Below, in pieces: positions 60,345 through 64,000 of a DNA stretch of 64,000 nucleotides. A program made the translations under genes and the position numbers. Within the stretch, counting starts at the first letter, position 1. Each line of letters begins with the position of its first letter. This stretch comes from Amorphoplanes friuliensis DSM 7358 (GTDB lineage: Bacteria > Actinomycetota > Actinomycetes > Mycobacteriales > Micromonosporaceae), in NCBI RefSeq assembly GCF_000494755.1, contig NC_022657.1, positions 8,028,001 through 8,092,000 on the forward strand, in the 5' to 3' direction. The notes under the pieces were generated by a model. That model ran no database searches, had not been told where the DNA came from, and saw only the letters and a program-made list of their open reading frames with translations.

Positions 60345-62138
60345 TCACCCTAGAAGGCGGCTGAGGTCGTCCAGGAGGAATTGTGCGGCGGAATCCATCG
60401 GGACCTGGGCGCTCACGCTGTAGGCCGCGACCAGGGCGATGAGCGGCGCGGCGATCAGGAACAGGATGCTCAGCAGGATCTGGAGGAAGCGCAGCAGCCG
60501 GCTGGGACGGCGCTTGGGCCGGGCGGCCGGGCGCGCATCGGACGCAGGCGCGGGCGCCGGCGCCCAGCGAGCGGTCGAGCCGGGCCGGGCCCCGGAAACA
60601 GGCCGCGCCGCCCCCGAAACAGGCCGTGCAGCCCCGGAAGCAGGCCGCGCAGCCCCGGAAGCAGGCCGCGCTGCTCCGGACACGGGCCGCGTCGGCGGTG
60701 AGACGGGTCGCGACGTCACCGTGCCCGTGGTTTTGGTTGAGGCCTTTCCGGGGGTGAAACCGCCGGACGGAGACGTTCCCGGCTCCGGCACAGGTGTGTT
60801 GTGCAGGGACCGGACATCCCACGACGGCTCGGACGCGACCGTCTGGTCCGGGTCGGGCGTCCAGTGCTGCTGCGCGTCCGGCCAGGGGTCGACAGCCGGC
60901 GGCGGCAGGTTCGGGTCCGGCGGCCGCAACGCCGTGCGGGACGACGGGACCGTCTCCATGTCGTCGATCGTGACTCCCCGCGGCGGCAGCGGGTTGTTGC
61001 GCGACACCAGGCGCATCTCGGCGGTCGGCCCGGGCGCGGCCGGTTCGGTCGCCAGCAGCGCGGCGTCGGCCAGGATGCTGCCCTCGGCCACCACCAGCTC
61101 GGGCTGCTCGATCGCCACCGGGGCCTCGCCCAGCTCGCGGTGGAGCAGCGTCGCCACCAGCGGGATCCGGCTCGCACCACCGACCAGGAAAACACCGGCC
61201 AGCCGGCCCTCGGGCAGGTCGGCCCAGCGCAGCAGATCGCGGGTGACCTGCACGGTCTGCTCCAGCAGGGGCCGGGCCAGGTCCTCGAGCTCGTCGCGGG
61301 TCACGTGGAGTTCGAGGTCGAGCAGCGGCACCACCACGTCCGCCGACTGGATGCGGGAGAGGCGTTCCTTCGCGATCCGGACGTCTTCCCACAGCTGCTG
61401 CTTGGCGCGCCTATCCTCGACCGTCTCCGGCTCCGAGAGGCGCTGCCACACCGCCGCGTCCCGCTCGGCGACCTGTTTGCCGAGATGGTCGACGATCGCC
61501 GCGTCCACGTCGAGGCCACCGAGGTCGTCACGGCCGTCGACGGCGAGCACCTCGAAACCCTCGGCCGTACGCGCGACGACGCTCGCGTCGAAGGTGCCTG
61601 CGCCGAAGTCGTGCACCACGACGACCGAGCCGATGGGTACGTCGCGGCCGAGCACCTCGGCGAAGTAGGTGGCGGCGGCGACCGGCTCGGCGACCAGGCG
61701 GGCGCGTTCGAGACCGGCGATGGCAGCGGCCTCGGCGAGCAGGCTGCGGCGGGCCGCACCCCAGGTGGCCGGGCAGGTCAGGGTCAGCTCGGGGCGGACC
61801 GGGCCGACCGCGCGGTGCCACTCGTCGGCCACCCGGACCAGGACCGCGGCGATCAGGTCGACCACCGCGAACTCCTCCTCGCCGAGCAGCACGAGGCCGT
61901 CGTCGATGCGGCGCTTGGGGTTCGGCTCGAACCGCGCGGGGTCCCGCCGGGCGTTGTGCACGGCGTCGCGGCCCACGGCGAGATGGCCGTTGGGCTCGGC
62001 ATACACGGCCGAGGGCAGCAGCGGGGAGCCGTCGACGAGGATCGGCCGCGCCCGCCCGTCGGGCCAGCGGGCCACCGCGACGGTGTTCGAGGTGCCGAAG
62101 TCGACGCCGAGAGAGTGCCGACCCTGGTCGATGGACAT
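60345..62138 (-). CDS. Hsp70 (DnaK-like) protein with C-terminal transmembrane anchor
   Basis: The actin-type ATPase domain begins LGVDFGTSNTVAVARW and has FGAGTFDASVV, LVAEPVAAATYFAE and GGASRIPLVATLL. No substrate-binding domain is evident; a Pro-rich linker with seven-residue RPxSGAA repeats leads to a single membrane segment near residue 560 (LLSILFLIAAPLIALVAAY). The 597-residue layout is known for actinobacterial membrane Hsp70-like proteins. ATG 62138 is chosen because the upstream frame to 62636 lies in the next gene. Its client is unknown. Confidence 0.88.
   Translation of the reverse strand: MSIDQGRHSLGVDFGTSNTVAVARWPDGRARPILVDGSPLLPSAVYAEPNGHLAVGRDAVHNARRDPARFEPNPKRRIDDGLVLLGEEEFAVVDLIAAVLVRVADEWHRAVGPVRPELTLTCPATWGAARRSLLAEAAAIAGLERARLVAEPVAAATYFAEVLGRDVPIGSVVVVHDFGAGTFDASVVARTAEGFEVLAVDGRDDLGGLDVDAAIVDHLGKQVAERDAAVWQRLSEPETVEDRRAKQQLWEDVRIAKERLSRIQSADVVVPLLDLELHVTRDELEDLARPLLEQTVQVTRDLLRWADLPEGRLAGVFLVGGASRIPLVATLLHRELGEAPVAIEQPELVVAEGSILADAALLATEPAAPGPTAEMRLVSRNNPLPPRGVTIDDMETVPSSRTALRPPDPNLPPPAVDPWPDAQQHWTPDPDQTVASEPSWDVRSLHNTPVPEPGTSPSGGFTPGKASTKTTGTVTSRPVSPPTRPVSGAARPASGAARPASGAARPVSGAARPVSGARPGSTARWAPAPAPASDARPAARPKRRPSRLLRFLQILLSILFLIAAPLIALVAAYSVSAQVPMDSAAQFLLDDLSRLLG
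60580..60684 (-). repeat. 21-bp tandem repeats coding for RPxSGAA
   Basis: Five 21-base units (GGCCGYGCAGCCCCGGAAGCA and near copies) encode RPASGAA/RPVSGAA heptads in the Hsp70 linker. Copy number is likely variable among strains. Confidence 0.75.
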
Positions 62139-62178
62139 GCGCGCCAGTGTAGGCCCCGGCCCGTGGAAGATGATCTGG

Positions 62179-62730
62179 CTAGACGAGCTGCCAGCGCAGG
62201 TCACCGTCGCGGCCGCGGACACAGCGCACGACCTTGCCGTCGGAGGTCCGGCCGGTCGCGCCCTCGTCGTCGCACCGCTCCCGGACGACCACCGGATCCT
62301 CGCTGCCCTCGTCGTCGGCGGGCACGGGCGGCAGCAGCACCAGACCCGGCGGTGTTGTCGTTTTTGTCGGCCTCGGTGTCGGTGACGGTGTGGCCGGACG
62401 CGCCGTGGTGGCCGACGGCTCGGCCGATCTGCGCTCGGGCGCCGGCGTCGGACGGCGCGACGCCGGCCGTGTGGTGGCGGACGACTTGCGGGTCGCGGGC
62501 TTCTTGGGCGCCGCTGATCGGCCGGACGGCGGGAGGCTCGCGGGCGGCAGCACGATCGGGGGGCCGGCGATCTGCGGCGCGGCGGTCCCGGTTCCGGGCG
62601 CCGTGTCACTCTCACCGCCGAAGGTGACAAAACCAATGATCCCGCCCAGCAGGGCCTGACCGGTCACCAGCGCCACCGCGACACCGACCGTGCGGCGGAC
62701 CGGGGTCACACGCGGGCCGGGCATCGTCAC
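62179..62730 (-). CDS. Single-TM protein with Pro/Thr linker and two-Cys C-terminal module
   Basis: One hydrophobic segment (residues about 15-37) is followed by a Pro/Thr/Ser linker of about 100 residues and a C-terminal module of about 35 residues with two cysteines (VRERCDDEGATG, VVRCVRG) that could form a disulfide outside the cell. GTG 62730 or ATG 62724 may be the start. It lies directly upstream of the Hsp70 gene on the same strand, 40 bases apart, and is likely co-transcribed. No family is assigned. Confidence 0.75.
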   Translation of the reverse strand: MTMPGPRVTPVRRTVGVAVALVTGQALLGGIIGFVTFGGESDTAPGTGTAAPQIAGPPIVLPPASLPPSGRSAAPKKPATRKSSATTRPASRRPTPAPERRSAEPSATTARPATPSPTPRPTKTTTPPGLVLLPPVPADDEGSEDPVVVRERCDDEGATGRTSDGKVVRCVRGRDGDLRWQLV

Positions 62731-62802
62731 AGAGGGGAACTTTATGGCAACAGATCGATATCCGCGAGATCCCGGCGTCCGTTTCTCGGTTGAGCCGCCT
62801 GC

Positions 62803-63576
62803 TCAGCGCCCGGTGAACTTCGGCTTGCGCTTCTCCACGAACGCCGTTGTGCCCTCGATCCGGTCGTCCGTGGCGAACAGCCCCGCAAACAGCTGACTCT
62901 CCCAGGCCAGACCCGAGGCCAGATCGGTGTTCAGGCCACCGTCGACCGCCAGCTTCGCGGCGCGCAGAGCCAGAGCAGGCCCGTTCAGGTACGGCTTGAG
63001 CAGCGCAGCCGCGGTCGCGTACACCTCGGAGGCCGGAGCGACCCGGTCGGCGAGACCGATCCGCAGGGCCTCCTCGGCGTCGACCATCCGGCCGGAGAAG
63101 ATCAGGTCCTTGGCCTTCGCCGGGCCGATCAGGCGCGCGAGCCGCTGGGTGCCACCGGCGCCCGGGATGATGCCGAGTTTGATCTCCGGCTGGCCGAGTT
63201 TGGCGTCGTCGGCCACCACCCGCCAGTCGCAGGCCAGGGCCAGTTCACAGCCACCACCGAGGGCGTACCCGGTGATCGCGGCGACCACCGGCTTCGGGAT
63301 CTTCGCGACCGCGTCGAACGCGCTGGACAGTGCCGCCGCGCGGACGGTCATCTCCTGGTACGTCGTGGTGGTGAAGTCGGTGATGTCGGCGCCGGCCGCG
63401 AAGACCTTCTCGCCGCCCCAGACGATCACGGCCCGGACCTCGGGATCCGCCGTCGCCGCCTGCGCCGACGCCCGCAGCTCCTCCTGGACCTGGGTGTTCA
63501 GCGCGTTCATCGGTGGCCGTTCGAGCCGGATCGTGCCGATGCCGCCGCTGGTCTCCAGTCGCACGAATTCACCCAC
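62803..63576 (-). CDS. Enoyl-CoA hydratase
   Basis: This crotonase-fold protein has the family pattern IGTIRLERPPMNALN, the oxyanion AAGADITDF and GYALGGGCELALACD, and the catalytic Glu in QPEIKLGIIPGAGGTQRL. The length of 257 is normal. ATG 63576. Another crotonase activity cannot be excluded. It is divergent from the DUF6232 gene. Confidence 0.92.
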   Translation of the reverse strand: MGEFVRLETSGGIGTIRLERPPMNALNTQVQEELRASAQAATADPEVRAVIVWGGEKVFAAGADITDFTTTTYQEMTVRAAALSSAFDAVAKIPKPVVAAITGYALGGGCELALACDWRVVADDAKLGQPEIKLGIIPGAGGTQRLARLIGPAKAKDLIFSGRMVDAEEALRIGLADRVAPASEVYATAAALLKPYLNGPALALRAAKLAVDGGLNTDLASGLAWESQLFAGLFATDDRIEGTTAFVEKRKPKFTGR

Positions 63577-63664
63577 GCGTATGCCTCCCTAGCGATCGTT
63601 CAGACAGCTGACAGCGTAAGGCGTCGGCCGTCTGGGTAAGTACCATGGCAGCGAGGGAGGCGTG

Positions 63665-64000
63665 ATGATCACCTATTACCGTGACCCCGACGTGCTGGTC
63701 ACGTCGACCGGTGTCCGGATGGGCGGCCGGGCCTACCGGCTCGGCGACTTCGCGCAGGTCTGGCACACCCGTGGACGCCGTTCCTGGAGCGCCGTAGCGG
63801 GCCGCGGCGCCCTCGGCATCGCCATGATCACCCCGATCGTCATCGGCGCCGTCGGCATCCTGATCGCCCTGGTCATCGACGCGTCCACGGCCATGACCAT
63901 CGCGCTGGCCGGCGGCGGTGTCCTGATCGGCCTGGCGGCGGCACCGCTCGCCGACGTCCTGCTCGAGTTCGTCGACCGCTCCTACGACCGGGGCAGTCGC
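63665..64000 (+). CDS. DUF6232-type membrane protein (3' partial)
   Basis: ATG 63665, after GAGGGAGG, opens MITYYRDPDVLVTSTGVRMG and continues GRAYRLGDFAQVW, then two hydrophobic segments. This is the pattern of a small actinobacterial membrane family (DUF6232). The frame runs off the window end, so its stop is not seen. Function is unknown. Confidence 0.78.
   Translation, partial: MITYYRDPDVLVTSTGVRMGGRAYRLGDFAQVWHTRGRRSWSAVAGRGALGIAMITPIVIGAVGILIALVIDASTAMTIALAGGGVLIGLAAAPLADVLLEFVDRSYDRGSR

Overview
The window is high-GC actinobacterial chromosome, most likely from a Micromonosporaceae member such as Actinoplanes. This rests on about 70 percent GC, frequent GTG starts, tightly packed genes, a DUF6232-type membrane protein and an actinobacterial Hsp70 with a C-terminal membrane anchor. 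The genus is inferred, not proven.

The backbone is a conserved actinobacterial core order. Branched-chain amino acid and serine genes (cimA, ilvE, leuB, serA, ilvC, ilvN, ilvB on the minus strand, ilvD on the plus strand) lie in 6.2-24.7 kb. From 41.6 to 57.4 kb comes gatB-gatA-gatC, ligA, a single-domain MetE-like protein, mnmA, a cysteine desulfurase and etfA-etfB. As I recall, Mycobacterium tuberculosis has the same relative order (leuB-serA1-ilvC-ilvN-ilvB1 ... gatCAB ... ligA ... trmU-iscS-fixB-fixA). Accessory blocks interrupt this core.

Region by region: 0-4.5 kb holds a partial M16 peptidase homologue without zinc ligands, a Tat-exported six-hairpin glycosidase-like protein, a membrane EEP hydrolase and a TetR regulator. 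4.5-6.2 kb holds a TetR-controlled ABC exporter whose ATPase has a frameshifted end. 6.2-24.7 kb holds the amino acid genes. Short leader peptides and terminator hairpins precede cimA and ilvB, suggesting ribosome-mediated attenuation. Between these genes are a tyrosine phosphatase, a decayed glycosyltransferase, a mannosyl-3-phosphoglycerate synthase and a GGDEF-EAL protein. 24.7-33 kb is an accessory island: a decayed methionyl-tRNA synthetase fragment, a LacI-controlled sugar ABC importer with a GH2 beta-mannosidase, and an intergenic repeat array. 33-41.4 kb holds a PAS-GGDEF-EAL protein, a coupled MoaD-like/Asp-box propeller pair, a PH-like membrane protein, a 2-hydroxyacid dehydrogenase, a PQQ-type sugar dehydrogenase lipoprotein and a membrane metallophosphoesterase. 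41.6-57.4 kb is the gatB-to-etfB core plus a third GGDEF-EAL protein, a membrane-anchored PemK-like protein and a second repeat array. 57.6-64 kb holds two DUF202 proteins, a PLDc_N protein, an acetolactate synthase homologue, the membrane Hsp70, a Pro-rich anchored protein, an enoyl-CoA hydratase and a partial DUF6232 gene.

No CRISPR array, prophage, insertion sequence, tRNA or rRNA gene was seen. The least explained signals are two related intergenic inverted-repeat arrays (32.4-32.7 and 53.8-54.2 kb), the attenuator leaders, and a LacI-type operator shared by the mannosidase locus and a gene 30 kb away.
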